Under the pieces are notes generated by a model that saw nothing but the letters and a program-made list of their open reading frames with translations, was not told the DNA's origin and made no database searches. The translations under genes and the position numbers were made by a program. From assembly GCA_023634235.1 (NCBI GenBank), contig JAMKCF010000019.1, positions 4,030,001-4,094,000 of the forward strand: a stretch of DNA of 64,000 nucleotides, read 5' to 3'. Positions within the stretch are counted from its first letter, which is position 1. Each line of letters starts with the position of its first letter. Positions 1 to 10,490 of the stretch are shown here, piece after piece. The DNA is from Pisaster brevispinus (Eukaryota; Echinodermata; Asteroidea; Forcipulatida; Asteriidae).

Positions 1-9
1 TGTGTGCAA

Positions 10-224
10 TCAGTGGTGTAGCTTTAAGTGGGCGAGCGAACATGTCCTGCACACAGCATTCATAGGGGGCGCTAAATCAACCAAGGTTTATAAAAACATA
101 AGTAGTTGGATGTGGGTCATGATTCTTTATTGATATCTCAAAATAATGCTAAGATTCATCTTAGACGATGTGAGTGAAGAGGCATCGATCCCTGGGTGCC
201 AAGAATCCTAAGCTACACCACTGA
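10..224. mobile_element. hAT-like MITE with terminal inverted repeats
   Basis: The block opens with CAGTGGTGTAGCTT at 11-24 and closes with its reverse complement at 210-223. The ends are flanked by TGTGCAAT (3-10) and TGTTCAAT (225-232), a near-match consistent with an 8-bp target duplication. There is no coding capacity inside. The CAGTGG start and 8-bp duplication suit the hAT superfamily, but the family assignment is inference. Confidence 0.7.
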
Positions 225-232
225 TGTTCAAT

Positions 233-2040
233 GCCAGATAAAACAATCGTTTCTGAACTGTGTCGTCCTCAACTCCATCCTGTGTTCATTTCCCTTGTAC
301 TCCCTTGAGCTTACTTATGCTTTTTTTCCTTTAGATTAAAACAAAAGTTCGCTTACAATTTATGTGAGTGATTTGACAATTAATAGAGAAGTATATCATG
401 TTTATTCTGCTTAAACCAACTGTTTATGTCATTCTTGAACTCTTTGAAATTGTTGTCACCCTTTTCAAAATGGTACAGGTATACAATCCATGTGACCATT
501 GTCTTGATGTATAAGAGTTGATTCTTAAATCTTCAGTTTGTATTCATTTGTGATTTTACAAATAAAGAGAACTAGTTTATTATGTTTACTCTTGATAAAC
601 TCCATAATGTTTCTCAATGTGGACTTTTTTTTTCTTTGAGTAAATAGTTTTTGTTATTATTTATTTATTGTTTTAGTTTTGTTTTTGTTTTGGTGTTTTT
701 GTTTTGGTGTTTTGTTTTATTTGTTTGTTTGCTGCTGTTGTTGTTTTTGTTTTGTTTTTTAGGGTTTTTTTTTTTTTGGGGGGGGTAGTCAAGGATCCCT
801 TACCAATGGTGAAAGGTTCCATACCTGGGTCTATAGGACTGTGTTTATGGGATAAATTGTTTGAAATGGTTTGTGAGTCCCAAAAATGAAGACTAAGCAG
901 GAGCTAGACATGGTTAAAATATTAATTAAGCTCAAAACTTGTTTAACAGTTGTAGCTGTTCCAAAGGGAAATTTCAGTGTTAATTATTAAGAAATTAACA
1001 AGTTTAACTAATTAACTTTTTGAGTTTGTTGAGTCCCAAGTGCCAACATTGAGTCCGAGTCAATGAGCATTGTGACTCAAATCCAAGTCAGAGTCATCGT
1101 AAATGTGACTTGAGCTGTACTCAAGTCATGAGACGTACAACACTGCTTTGCATGGAGGAAAAACAGATTAGAGAGAGTCGACCTGGGACAGATGCAGTGA
1201 CCTCAGCAGACTGCATCTACCAAAGCAAACAGAGAAATCCACTGCACATTCTACATCAGTAACTCAGTGGAAGCAGTATAACACGCCTTCACTGTGGTGA
1301 CCTCAGGACTGACTGAAGCACTCAATCGGGTATGTTCTCATCGAGTATAAGTCACTGCTAAACTTAGCTGCTATGTAGCAGTAAAAACCATGTCTGTCTG
1401 TCTGAATGTAATATTTTGCCAACTTTTTTGATATTACACTTCACTGCTAAGTGAAACAGTTAGCAGCAGAAATTTTGGCTGCTAATTAACTCGGCAGTAT
1501 AGTTTGAAGAGAAGAGAATTCGCAAAGTAATAGTGACAGAATCGGACATGTTGGGATCAAAGTTTGATAAGAAGAGAACTTGTGAAAAAAAGGCGAAAGA
1601 GGTCCAAGTTTGTAAACAAAATTTTAATGACACCAAAATGACTGTTTCATGCCCATGTGTATTTACTGGACTGGACTTACATCATTGCTCTCCATTTTGC
1701 AGGGAAATAGCAAGAGGATGCTTTCCACTTTATACTTTGCTTTGACATACACAAAAGTAAAAAGAAACTGAGATTTCTACGACCGTTTCTGTTTCAGTCG
1801 TTAGTTTCCTCTACACAAAGACTGAGGTACTGATTAGGCCACATTGACATGGATTCTTGTCACCACAATATTGTGAGTTTTGTTGTTGTTTTTCGGTTGT
1901 AATCATCAAGTCCAACTCTTGAGCCAGTTGGGGTTGGGTTGAGTCTGTTTCCAAGTGAAGAACCAATTGATTTTGAGTTACAATTCACAGATTTGCTTGA
2001 ATGATTAACCCATTAGATGTGAGTTTCCCACCTTGATTTA
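233..2040. other. Unassigned AT-rich sequence
   Basis: I see no supported gene. Positions 640-790 are a low-complexity T/G stretch ending in a poly-T run followed directly by poly-G. The short open frames at 704-889 and 1533-1745 show no domain or splice context. Around 1180-1330 there is unremarkable non-repetitive sequence. Confidence 0.5.
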
Positions 2041-2272
2041 AAGAAAGATGGCTGTGTACATCGACTTAAGATTTTCTTTCTTCCGGGGGCTTTTTCTAAA
2101 CATTGGCTTTGGTGCAGTGTCCAGCTGCAAGCTCTGTTTCATGTCTGGGAAACATCGGGCAAAATGTACGTTGGCTCTAAAAATGATGGCAGAGCTAAAG
2201 CTAAAGCCAAAAAGCCACAGAGTCCCTGTATAGCAAGGCATGATGGACAGTTTTCAAAAAGACAAACTAATT

Positions 2273-2398
2273 CCTTATAACAGCTTAATTCCACATACTG
2301 CATCTCTTTGGAACTCCTTGCCTGGTGCACATTTCCCTCCGTCCTACAATCTAGACTGTTTTAAGAGGAGTGTTCATTCCTACCTTCAGCTCCCCTGA
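2273..2398 (+). pseudogene. LINE (CR1/L2/jockey-like) ORF2 C-terminal remnant
   Basis: Read from 2273, the frame gives a peptide with SLIPHTASLWNSLPG followed by FPPSYNLDCFKRSVHSYL and a stop at 2396-2398. This pattern (IPRT..LWNSLP...FPPSY....FKR.V..YL) is the well-known extreme C terminus of non-LTR reverse-transcriptase ORFs, downstream of the polymerase domain. Nothing recognisable as polymerase fingers or palm precedes it in frame, so only the 3' end of an insertion is present, as expected from 5' truncation. The retained frame over about 42 codons suggests modest age. It has no cellular function that I can infer. Confidence 0.75.
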
Positions 2399-2508
2399 GT
2401 TATTTTCATCCTAAGTGTTTTCTTGTTGCCCCCTACCAAGAGTGGCTTTTAGCCTGGTTTGGGGCTACATTGCATTCAAACAATTCTCTGTTTTCATTTC
2501 TTACTCAG

Positions 2509-2623
2509 CTGGAGTCAGTGAGCAAGCCAGTTGTACTCAAGTATATTTTACAAATGATGTGTCCTCTGCATGGCATTCCTGATGAGACAGCAAACGACAT
2601 GGATGATCATAATCTCCTGATCA
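2509..2623 (+). CDS. Candidate internal coding exon (unknown gene)
   Basis: A pyrimidine-rich acceptor (TTTCTTACTCAG, ending 2508) precedes an open stretch of 115 nt, which ends at a strong donor (A|GTGAGT at 2624). The in-frame peptide begins LESVSKPVVLKYILQMMC and contains HGIPDETANDMDDHNLL, a composition that looks protein-like rather than random. The exon would end in phase 1. I recognise no domain. The open frame around it (2470-2880) continues into intron-like AT-rich sequence, so only the spliced part is proposed. It could be a chance ORF with good splice motifs. Confidence 0.35.
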
Positions 2624-3298
2624 GTGAGTTAAACTATTTAATTCTCATTTTCGTCAACGTTTTCATGAAAAGGGAATTCTTAGAAAAATCATGCATTTGG
2701 CAAATCAGTGTTTTACACAATTTGGATGCTTTCATTGACATCAACATTTTCCCAATGTTTCAAGTGATAAAACGGTACAGTTTTGTAATTACACTAACTA
2801 GCACAAGGACAATTTTACCAAATTTCCAGTTTTTAGATTTCATGAATAGCCACATTACGATTTGCCATTTTTTACATTAAAGTAAATGTTAAGTTGAAGG
2901 AAAAAGAATACTAGGGAAGAATAAAGTATGAAACTTTGTGATTGAGTCTTTTTTGATGGTAGGGTTATGCCTTTAAATTGGATATGATGCTGCAGAGAAA
3001 TAACAAGTTAAGTGATGTAACTACTTGGAGAAAAAGTTGGGAGGACGCCAGTGGTTGGTCAGTATGGTGGAAGACTTGGAGGTCTTATCCGAAGAATGGC
3101 GCGTGTTTACTGAGAAACGAATTTAGAATTATGGGAATAGAAAAATTGGCATAACGCAGTTCAGTTTGAATTCTATTTCAATAATTAAAAGAGCTTCTGT
3201 GCAATTAAAACAAAAACTTCCAGGTGGAGAGACGGAGCAAGTGTCCTTGATTGTCACAGAGAGGTTGGGCATTCTAAGCTGATATGATGACTGCTTTT

Positions 3299-3421
3299 TA
3301 CTTTGACCTGATTGGACAGAACAAACTGGGTTCCTGGTACTCGTCAGATGACTGTACACAGACATTGGTGCACACCGTGGTGATGGGATGCATGGCCATG
3401 TCTCAGATATTCATCTCCAAA
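3299..3421 (+). other. Exon-like duplicated block A with splice donor
   Basis: The segment shares a colinear pattern with 4551-4662: ACTTTGACCT, GGACA, ACAAACTGGGTT, GATGCACACCAC-type and GTGATGGGATGC motifs in the same order, and both end in CATCTCMAAA followed by GTAAGC. The conserved donor at both ends suggests a duplicated exon end of a spliced, possibly noncoding transcript. Stops occur in all frames. Upstream, 3046-3070 (GGTTGGTCAGTATGGTGG) also resembles 4518-4535. Confidence 0.4.
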
Positions 3422-3429
3422 GTAAGCCA

Positions 3430-3890
3430 TTTTATAAATGAGCAATAACTTTTTCAGCTAGGCCAACTTCATACATCCCGTATAAGCAGATGTTTTGTGC
3501 TTACAGAGCATCGCTTAGCACAGTTTATACTTCATGAACACTGAGAGAAAGACTCTGTTAGGGTCGAAATGTCAGGCCAATAAATCTCTGGTCGGTAAGC
3601 AGTTTGCAACAGCTAATTCTATTTTCTCATTCATAAACACTGCTAACCATAGCACATCAAAAGGCACACCTGCTTGCCATCGGTTCTTGTAAGCAGGTGA
3701 TTGACACACCAATAGAAATCCCACTTTCCGTCAAATCGTCTAATTCATTTTTAAAAATTCACTTTGCTTACGCATGTTCTTCTGCAGCAGTATGTAAGCA
3801 CAGACATTTGCTTACCAGTAAACAGTTTTATAAAAATGGGCCAGTTTCAGCTGAATTTATTTATTTTTCTTCAGTAATAGTGCAACAGCA
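3430..3890. repeat. Palindromic MITE-family fragments (CTGCTTAAGC type)
   Basis: The sequence carries scattered words such as CTTCATACATCCCGTATAAGCAG, TTTTGTGCTTACAGAGCATCGCTTAGCA and CTTGTAAGCAGGTGATTGAC. They resemble the better-preserved family at 25,574, 51,991 and 53,033. Boundaries are blurred by divergence. Confidence 0.35.
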
Positions 3891-4087
3891 AACTGTGCAA
3901 ACTGTTCAAAGTTTGTTTGACTATAGCAATTTCCTCTTTTTTTTTTGGGGGGGGTGCAAATCTAAAGTTATAATCTGAGTTGTATGTTTAAAATGTATTG
4001 ATGATATTATGTCCCCTGACATCAATGCTTCTCTTCAATTACTATTTAAAAGAATGCTTTAGAAATATTGTGTTTTTGTTGTTGTTG

Positions 4088-4325
4088 ACATGAGTGGCTA
4101 GTGCATATTAAGTGTTTGCCTCTCACCACTGTGGCCCTGGTTCGATTCCCGGCTATAGGGCTAGAAGTGAGTAGAGTATTTTGTTGGTTCTCTCTCCTGT
4201 GCAACAAGTGTTTTTCTCCGGGCACTCTGGCTGTGCTCCCATGATCATGTATGGGTCAATGTGGCTGGTTGCCAAAGGTGCCTTTACATCATCCTGCGGT
4301 ATGCCATGTAGCCACGTTCTTGTTG
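4088..4325 (+). mobile_element. tRNA-derived SINE
   Basis: A pol III type 2 promoter pair is visible: an A-box-like TGGCTAGTGCATA near 4094-4106 and a perfect B box GGTTCGATTCC at 4139-4149. The distance between them and the decayed acceptor arm indicate a tRNA-derived SINE head rather than a working tRNA gene. A non-tRNA body continues to about 4325. Confidence 0.6.
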
Positions 4326-4393
4326 TTCAGATCAGCTTCTCAGCTGCAAGGATGAACAGCCTCCTACATTTATATTATTTTCATTCTTTGCAG

Positions 4394-4662
4394 ATCGATC
4401 ACAAGAGACAGTTTGAAAGGCGTCCCAATGTAACCAATTAGACCTACATGTAAATGGCAGCTCATTATTCCAAGTACAAATGATATTTGAGACATTCAAG
4501 TCGAGACAGCTCCTGAATGGCTGGTCATTATGGTGAGGGAAGGCCATCCACTTTGACCTCCAGCTTGGACAAGACAAACTGGGTTTGCAGTCTTCATGCC
4601 TGACCAACACAAACACTGATGCACACCACAGTGATGGGATGCCTGGAATGCTCATCTCAAAA
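4394..4662 (+). other. Exon-like duplicated block B with acceptor and donor
   Basis: The acceptor TTCTTTGCAG ends at 4393 and the donor GTAAGC starts at 4663. The 5' part (ATCGATCACAAGAGACAG...) is similar to 5851 onward (ATGGTCACCAGAGATAGT...). The 3' part is similar to 3299-3421. All frames contain stops, so a noncoding exon or a decayed coding exon is likelier than an active CDS. Confidence 0.4.
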
Positions 4663-4679
4663 GTAAGCACATAATTGCC

Positions 4680-4868
4680 ATTTGTGCAATTTCATGAAGC
4701 CTGTAAGCACAAAAACTTGCTAAGCAAGATCAGAAACAGACTACCAGCCAACATTGGATAAAGTTTACATTGTTGGCACCGGTACCCCGCTCATTTCTTG
4801 CTGAGTGAAGAAATTTGTTAAGCAGATTTTTCTGCTTAATGAAATTTACTTTATGAAGTTGGGCCTGG
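4680..4868. repeat. Palindromic MITE, CAATTTCATGAAGC family
   Basis: The left end CAATTTCATGAAGCCTGTAAGCA is mirrored by TGCTTAATGAAATTTACTTTATGAAGTTGGG at the right end. The same family recurs at about 25,574, 44,998, 51,991 and 53,033. It has no coding content. Confidence 0.55.
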
Positions 4869-5169
4869 GACACAGGCATTTAGTGACAGGTATGAACAGT
4901 ATTAAACTTTGACCTGAATTCGGACTTTTTAGGTCTGCCTGCTGGAAAAGATATCAAGAAACTATTCTCTTTGTTCTGCAACTTCTCTGGTTCTGAGGAC
5001 AAGACCATTCTCAAAAGCTCCTTGAAATCTAAAACATGAGTATTAAGGTAGAAATCATTTCAGCATACCTCCTACTTGAGCATACTGATTGAAATGTTGA
5101 GTTGTCAACCACTGGTTCTTCTCAGAACTTGTAGCTCATAGAGAGAGATTTATGTACAACAGTGCCTCC

Positions 5170-5662
5170 GCAAACCTTATTAGATTGTATCTCCACCATG
5201 CAAAGTTTCAAATCCTACTCATGTACATGGTGTTACTGCAAACCTTACTAGATTGTATCTCCACCATGCAAAGTTTCAAATCCTAACTCATGTACATGGT
5301 GTTACTGCAAACCTTACTAGATTGTATCTCCACCATGCAAAGTCTCAAATCCTACTCATGTACATGGTGTTACTGCAAACCTTACTAGATTGTATCTCCA
5401 CCATGCAAAGTCTCAAGTCCTACTCATGTACATGGTGTTACTGCAAACCTTACTAGATTGTATCTCCACCATGCAAAGTCTCAAATCCTACTCATGTACA
5501 TGGTGTTACTGCAAACCTTACTAGATTGTATCTCCACCATGCAAAGTTTCAAATCCTACTCATGTACATGGTGTTACTGCAAACCTTACTAGATTGTATC
5601 TCCACCATGCAAAGTTTCAAATCTAACTCATGCACATGGTGTTACTGCAAACCTTACTAGAT
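5170..5662 (+). repeat. 68-bp tandem repeat, about 7 copies
   Basis: The unit starts GCAAACCTTACTAGATTGTA and includes CTCCACCATGCAAAG and CATGTACATGGTGTTACT. Copies start at 5170, 5238, 5307 and so on. Neighbouring copies differ by single substitutions such as GTTTC/GTCTC, so this is a fairly young minisatellite. The open frame across it is a by-product of the repeat. Confidence 0.9.
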
Positions 5663-5850
5663 TTTATTCCCGCCAAATTCAAATCTTCTTTATACCTCCT
5701 ACAATTTGGTGCCTAGTTTCAGAACTTTTTTCAAGCATTTGACTTTTGCCCAGTAACACATTCCCCTAATGAACTACGTTGGTTACCTTTCATTTGTGTA
5801 TAAAATAATGTTTCAGTAAAAACAGATTCCTTGGTTGTGATTCTTTGTAG

Positions 5851-5935
5851 ATGGTCACCAGAGATAGTGAAGAGCGACACCAAGCGGCCAATTGGAATAA
5901 GTCAACCAATGACTCAACTATCCGACAGTAGAGAC
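5851..5935 (+). other. Exon-like block C, relative of block B
   Basis: The acceptor TTCTTTGTAG ends at 5850 and the block starts with ATG. The first 45 nt align with the start of block B at 4394. The frame from the ATG runs MVTRDSEERHQAANWNKSTN and stops within 30 codons. No convincing donor was identified. It is best treated as a third copy of the same exon-like unit. Confidence 0.35.
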
Positions 5936-6640
5936 AGCATGCAGGAATCTTCAGAAGCAGAGACATTTATATACGGTCGCCTGTTCTGAAAAACTTGTAA
6001 GGAAATAACTGGTTTTGTTGTGACTCTAAAAAACCAAATGACACTATCAAGGGATACAGCATGCAGACAAGCACCCAAGGAATGTCACCAATCAGGGACC
6101 ACAAGCAAAGAACATTGTCTACCACTCAATTCATAATGACTCAAGAAGACTGGGAACATAAAGACTGGAAACAACATCTGCAAAGGACCAATGAAAGAAA
6201 CTGTAGTTTTCTAGATGCATTCGCGAGTTGGACTAAATCTGACAAGATGGATCAAGGCAGTTGCTGTTCAAGACAAGACAGTAATCCTAAGACTAAGATG
6301 ATATCTTATAAAAGGGATATCTGCCCTAGAATGCAGGGGTCATGGGTTCAAATCCCACCCAATTAGTATGTCTAATCTTTGGAAAATTTCAAACACTTAA
6401 ATAAAAGCTTATAACTTTGCTGAATACAAAAAATTATTGTTCAACATTTGAATCAACATTTTGGGTTAAATCAGCAAAAAAATCAGACCTAGCACCTTTA
6501 GTACATCTATTAAAACATTCTAAGACTATTGAGATGTATTTGATTAATGAGGATTGAGTTGGAAAGTTTTTTCTTATATAATCGGTATATTTTGAGAACT
6601 CCATATTACATTGTTAGGCTAAAGGTTTTTGTTAAGAATG
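5936..6640. other. Unassigned, with a SINE-like B box
   Basis: An open frame of 101 codons (6061-6366) has no recognisable domain. It ends across a tRNA-like B box, GGGTTCAAATCCCACCC, at about 6344-6360, which suggests the end belongs to a decayed SINE. The rest is AT-rich and unassigned. Confidence 0.4.
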
Positions 6641-6659
6641 ATGCCATAATTGAGTAATT

Positions 6660-6900
6660 TAGTAGCTTTTGCAGAGCTGTGTGTCGGTATGCTGAGGATA
6701 CTGACTGAGGGTTATGTGCTGGTAACCTCTACCCTCAAAATCTCTGTTTCTGTCAAAAGAAATTGGCTAGTAGTTTTTTGTCTCATGGATACAGTTTTAG
6801 ATCATAGATCTTGTTTGGAGTACCACACCGATAGCCACATGCTGAGGATGATGGCTGAGGGTGAACGTGCTGGTAACCTCTCCCCTCCCCTCTTGGATTG
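6660..6900 (+). repeat. Two diverged ~150-bp units carrying the GTGCTGGTAACCTCT core
   Basis: GCTGAGGATACTGACTGAGGGTTATGTGCTGGTAACCTCTACCC (core near 6716) is repeated about 150 bp later, where GCTGAGGATGATGGCTGAGGGTGAACGTGCTGGTAACCTCTCCCC lies near 6866. The same core defines the 53-bp array at 8461 and the long-period units at 9640-9980, so these are distant members of one repeat system. Confidence 0.7.
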
Positions 6901-6910
6901 TCAAGTCTCT

Positions 6911-7022
6911 TAGAATGTTTTCATTTATGTCTTTGGAGTGTGTTTTCATTTATTTATTTGGAGTGTGGTTTCATTTTATCTTTGGAGTGTGTTTTCATTT
7001 TTGTCTGTGGAGTGTGTTTGTA
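6911..7022 (+). repeat. ~30-bp tandem repeat, about 4 copies
   Basis: The motif TCTTTGGAGTGTGTTTTCAT recurs with small length changes at about 6930, 6958, 6980 and 7005. It is a short minisatellite with no gene content. Confidence 0.8.
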
Positions 7023-7189
7023 CCAAGCTTTGTCTAATTTGTATGGAGTTCTGTGCCACTGAATGTGGATACCTTCTCTTCTAGTGTGGGCTAACAACAG
7101 ATGTGTGTATCCAACACTGACTTCAAGTGCAGTAGGCAAATAGAAACTCTCTAATGGTTTTGCCATTGAAACTAATAGATGGAAAACGT

Positions 7190-8290
7190 GGTAATGAAAC
7201 TACAAACTGTCCAACAAGTTGAGATGCAAGTTATACTGGTAGACTTTTGGATCAACCAACTAAATTTTCTAACAAGATGAGATGTACATCAGTACATATT
7301 TGAAACTTTAGATTCGCAACCTTCCTAAGGACCACCACAAGCTGTCTATGTTAAGATTCAAGTTGCTATTAACCACAACCTTCCTAAAGAAATGTACAAA
7401 CTGTCCAACAAGTCAGGGTGCAAGTTAGTTTTAGACTTTTGATTCATAACCATCTGAAGACAAAACTACAGACTATCCAAGAAGTTGAGATGCAAGCTAC
7501 TACACAGATTTGGAATATTCTAAAAAAGACCACTAAAACCTGACTAACAAGTTGCAGAATTCTAATGGATTTTTGGATTCACTATATACCTTCCCATGAC
7601 AACTTCCAACTCCTCACCAAGTTGAGATGCAAGTTCGATATGAATTTGTCTAAGGACAAGTTAACTATCAACTGTCTAATAAGGTTGTACCAGACTAACG
7701 AACGATACCTCTTGAACGACACCTGCAAACTGTCCGATGAGTTGCAAGATTCCATTATACTTATGAATTCACTACCTTCCGATAACAACTACTAACTTCT
7801 CCAAGCAAGTTGAGATGCAAGTTCTATACACGTCCTTGCAAAGATGACTGTCAACTGTCCAACAAGATTATATCGGACCTAGGATTGGTCGATAGCCCTC
7901 AAAGGACAACCACAAACCGCCCAAGAAGTTGAGATTCAGGTTACCATCTAGACTTTTGATATCAGCAACTTTCAAAATGTGTACCATCAATTGTCCAACA
8001 ATTTGGAACTCAAGATTCTTTCGGACTTTGGATTCACAGCCTTGTAAAAGACAAGTACAAACTGTCTGACATGCTGAGATGTCTGTTGCTTTTGGAGTTT
8101 GGGTTACATCGATCTATTAAGACATTTACAAGTTGGTTGACAAGTTGAGGTGTAACCTTCATAACCTTCAATTGGACTTGCATCCTTTTTTTAACAGTTT
8201 GTATCCAACTATCCAACAAACTCAGGTGCTTGTTACATACTTCTAAAACCTCAAACTGTTCAACAAGTTACAGAGTGTCAACAGGTGCAT
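7190..8290 (+). repeat. Diverged tandem array with GTTGAGATGCAAG core
   Basis: Variants of CAACAAGTTGAGATGCAAGTT recur near 7210, 7260, 7340, 7402, 7480, 7618, 7803, 7925, 8065 and 8140. They are usually preceded by ACAAACTGTCC and followed by AGACTTTTGGATTCACAACC and then AAGGACAACC. Spacing is irregular (about 60-130 bp) and identity is low, so this is an old array. Open frames such as 7565-7795 are repeat by-products. Confidence 0.75.
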
Positions 8291-8460
8291 CAACCCACCG
8301 CAGGAATCACAAAGAAAATCACTCATCCTGTAATGGAGTTCTTGCTTGTTACTCTGTGCCATAACTGAAGTGGAATGTATCCATCTCTCTCAGCTTTGTG
8401 TTGGTCACTGTTGCCCCTTCCTTGTTGGAAGAACATCTCATCATTATGATCTGCTTTTTG

Positions 8461-9361
8461 CTTGGAGCCCATATAAGGGTGATGGGCTGGTAACCTCTCC
8501 CCTTCACACAAACCTTGGAGCCCATATAAGGTTGATGTGCTGGTAACCTCTCCCCTTCACACAAACCTTAGAGCCCATATAAGGGTGATGTGCTGGTAAC
8601 CTCTCCCCTTCACACAAACCTTAGAGCCCATATAAGGGTGATGTGCTGGTAACCTCTCCCCTTCGTGCAAACCTTGGAGCCCATATAAGGTTGATGTGCT
8701 GGTAACCTCTCCCCTTCACACAAACCTTAGAGCCCATATAAGGGTGATGTGCTGGTAACCTCTCCCCTTCGTGCAAACCTTGGAGCCCATATAAGGGTGA
8801 TGTGCTGGTAACCTCTCCCTTTCACACAAACCTTGGAGCCCATATAAGGGTGATGTGCTGGTAACCTTTCCCCTTCACACAAACCTTGGAGCCCATATAA
8901 GGGTGATGTGCTGGTAACCTTTCCCCTTCACACAAACCTTGGAGCCCATATAAGGGTGATGTGCTGGTAACCTCTCCCCTTCACACAAACCTTAGAGCCC
9001 ATATAAGGGTGATGTGCTGGTAACCTCTCCCCTTCACACAAACCTTGGAGCCCATATAAGGGTGATGGGCTGGTAACCTCTCCCCTTCACACAAACCTTG
9101 GAGCCCATATAAGGGTGATGTGCTGGTAACCTCTCCCCTTCACACAAACCTTGGAGCCCATATAAGGGTGATGTGCTGGTAACCTCTCCCCTTCACACAA
9201 ACCTTGGAGCCCATATAAGGGTGATGTGCTGGTAACCTCTCCCCTTCACACAAACCTTGGAGCCCATATAAGGGTGATGTGCTGGTAACCTCTCCCCTTC
9301 ACACAAACCTTGGAGCCCATATAAGGGTGATGTGCTGGTAACCTCTTCCCTTCGCGCAAAC
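8461..9361 (+). repeat. 53-bp tandem repeat, 17 copies, each with a CArG box
   Basis: The unit begins CTTGGAGCCCATATAAGG, continues GTGATGTGCTGGTAACC and ends CTTCACACAAAC. Seventeen units of 53 bp fit 8461-9361 exactly. Every unit I read contains CCATATAAGG, a perfect match to the serum response factor consensus CC(A/T)6GG. Variation is limited: GGTTGATG for GGGTGATG, TTCGTGCAAAC for TTCACACAAAC, and GGGCTGG for GTGCTGG. Whether it binds SRF is inference. It lies about 1.1 kb upstream of the first large duplicated segment. Confidence 0.95.
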
Positions 9362-9600
9362 CTTGTGGAACACTGGACCCTATCACCCCCAGGCACGTGA
9401 GAGTTCTTTAGCGTGTCGTTGCCAGAACTATTTAATAATAATAATGGGTAATAAGAGTAATAATAATTTAACTGTTCAAGTGATGTATGGATATATATAA
9501 GCAATAACCATGTTTAAGGAGAGTTGGCTAAACAGCCAATTTGGTAAGCTCAAAGTTTGAATAGTGTGCTCTAGTCCTCTGCTAAATAAATCACAGAAAA
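9362..9600. other. Spacer with AAT microsatellite
   Basis: Positions 9432-9470 hold short (AAT)n runs. No gene or element was identified. Confidence 0.5.
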
Positions 9601-9985
9601 CTTTAAATTTAATCTCGCTTGTTTACCATCAAAGCCAAGGGTGAAGTGCTGGTAACCTCTCCCCTTGTCGCTCATCTCTGCTGGAAATTTGTCTTCTTGG
9701 CAGAAATTACCTCGCGAAATCTACCCTGTTGAATACCGTTATGGAAATCTTCTGTGCCATCAAAAAATGGGTTGTGAGTGAAATGTGAACGAGCTCAGGG
9801 TGAAGTGCTGGTAACCTCTCCCCTTCTTGTTTAGATTTCTATTGGAATTTTGTTTCTTCACTGTTAGAATGTGTACAACCTCAGCAAAACTGCTTTTGAG
9901 GAAATCTTTTCTGAGCTATCAAAATCAGATTGTGAATGAAATGTAGGCGAGCTAAGGGTGATGTGCTGGTAACCTCTCCCCTATG
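9601..9985 (+). repeat. Three ~158-bp units sharing the GTGCTGGTAACCTCTCCCC core
   Basis: Cores lie near 9645, 9803 and 9960, giving a period of about 157-158 bp. Between them are related blocks (ATTGTGAATGAAATGTAGGCGAGC-like before the core, TGGAATTTTGTTTCTT-like after it). These units lack the CArG half of the 53-bp array, so the core is shared while the flank is exchanged. Confidence 0.8.
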
Positions 9986-9999
9986 CACAGTCTACATTA

Positions 10000-10440
10000 A
10001 TTAGAATCTTGTTATTTAACCGCAAAGACCTGTTCACTTGGAACAAAAGTTTAAGAACATGTGGAAGTGATTCTTTTATAAGACAAGTTTGTGTTTTTAA
10101 AGAGTTTTATCAGTAGCAGGTTATGCCTCTAAAATAAGTCGAGTTGTAAAAAAAATAGTGTTTAAACTACGAATGGAACTTGCTGCAATCTCCGGATCTA
10201 GAGAAGGAAAGATCAATAAAAAGCTCAAAATATTCTACCAATATACCTCCCCCTGAATAGATGAGAGAAAGGAAAATACAAGAGTCCTATGATAAACCTT
10301 TGGCAAAAACAAAGATTAGGAAAAGAAATGGTTAAAAATAAACAATGACTTATCTCACTATAACAAAAACTAATGCCATCCATCACTTGAGGGGGGGGGG
10401 GGTCCTCACATGTTTTTGATCACCAATGCAAGGGATTTTT
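10000..10440. other. Unassigned, with poly-G run
   Basis: AT-rich DNA with a run of G at 10,390-10,402. No gene is seen. Confidence 0.5.
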
Positions 10441-10490
10441 CATACTGCGATTGTTGGATAGGATACAAATTTCTTATCTTGACCTTTCAG

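Noticed and set aside
2048..2241. Overlapping ORFs on both strands at 2.04-2.33 kb
   Set aside because: Only the segment from 2273 in the LINE frame has recognisable protein pattern. The others are shadows.
8461..9361. CRISPR-like direct repeat array
   Set aside because: The 53-bp units are contiguous with no unique spacers and the DNA is eukaryotic. It is a minisatellite.
9193..9504. Minus-strand 103-codon ORF across the 53-bp array
   Set aside because: It is made of translated repeat units and changes frame with each unit because 53 is not divisible by three.
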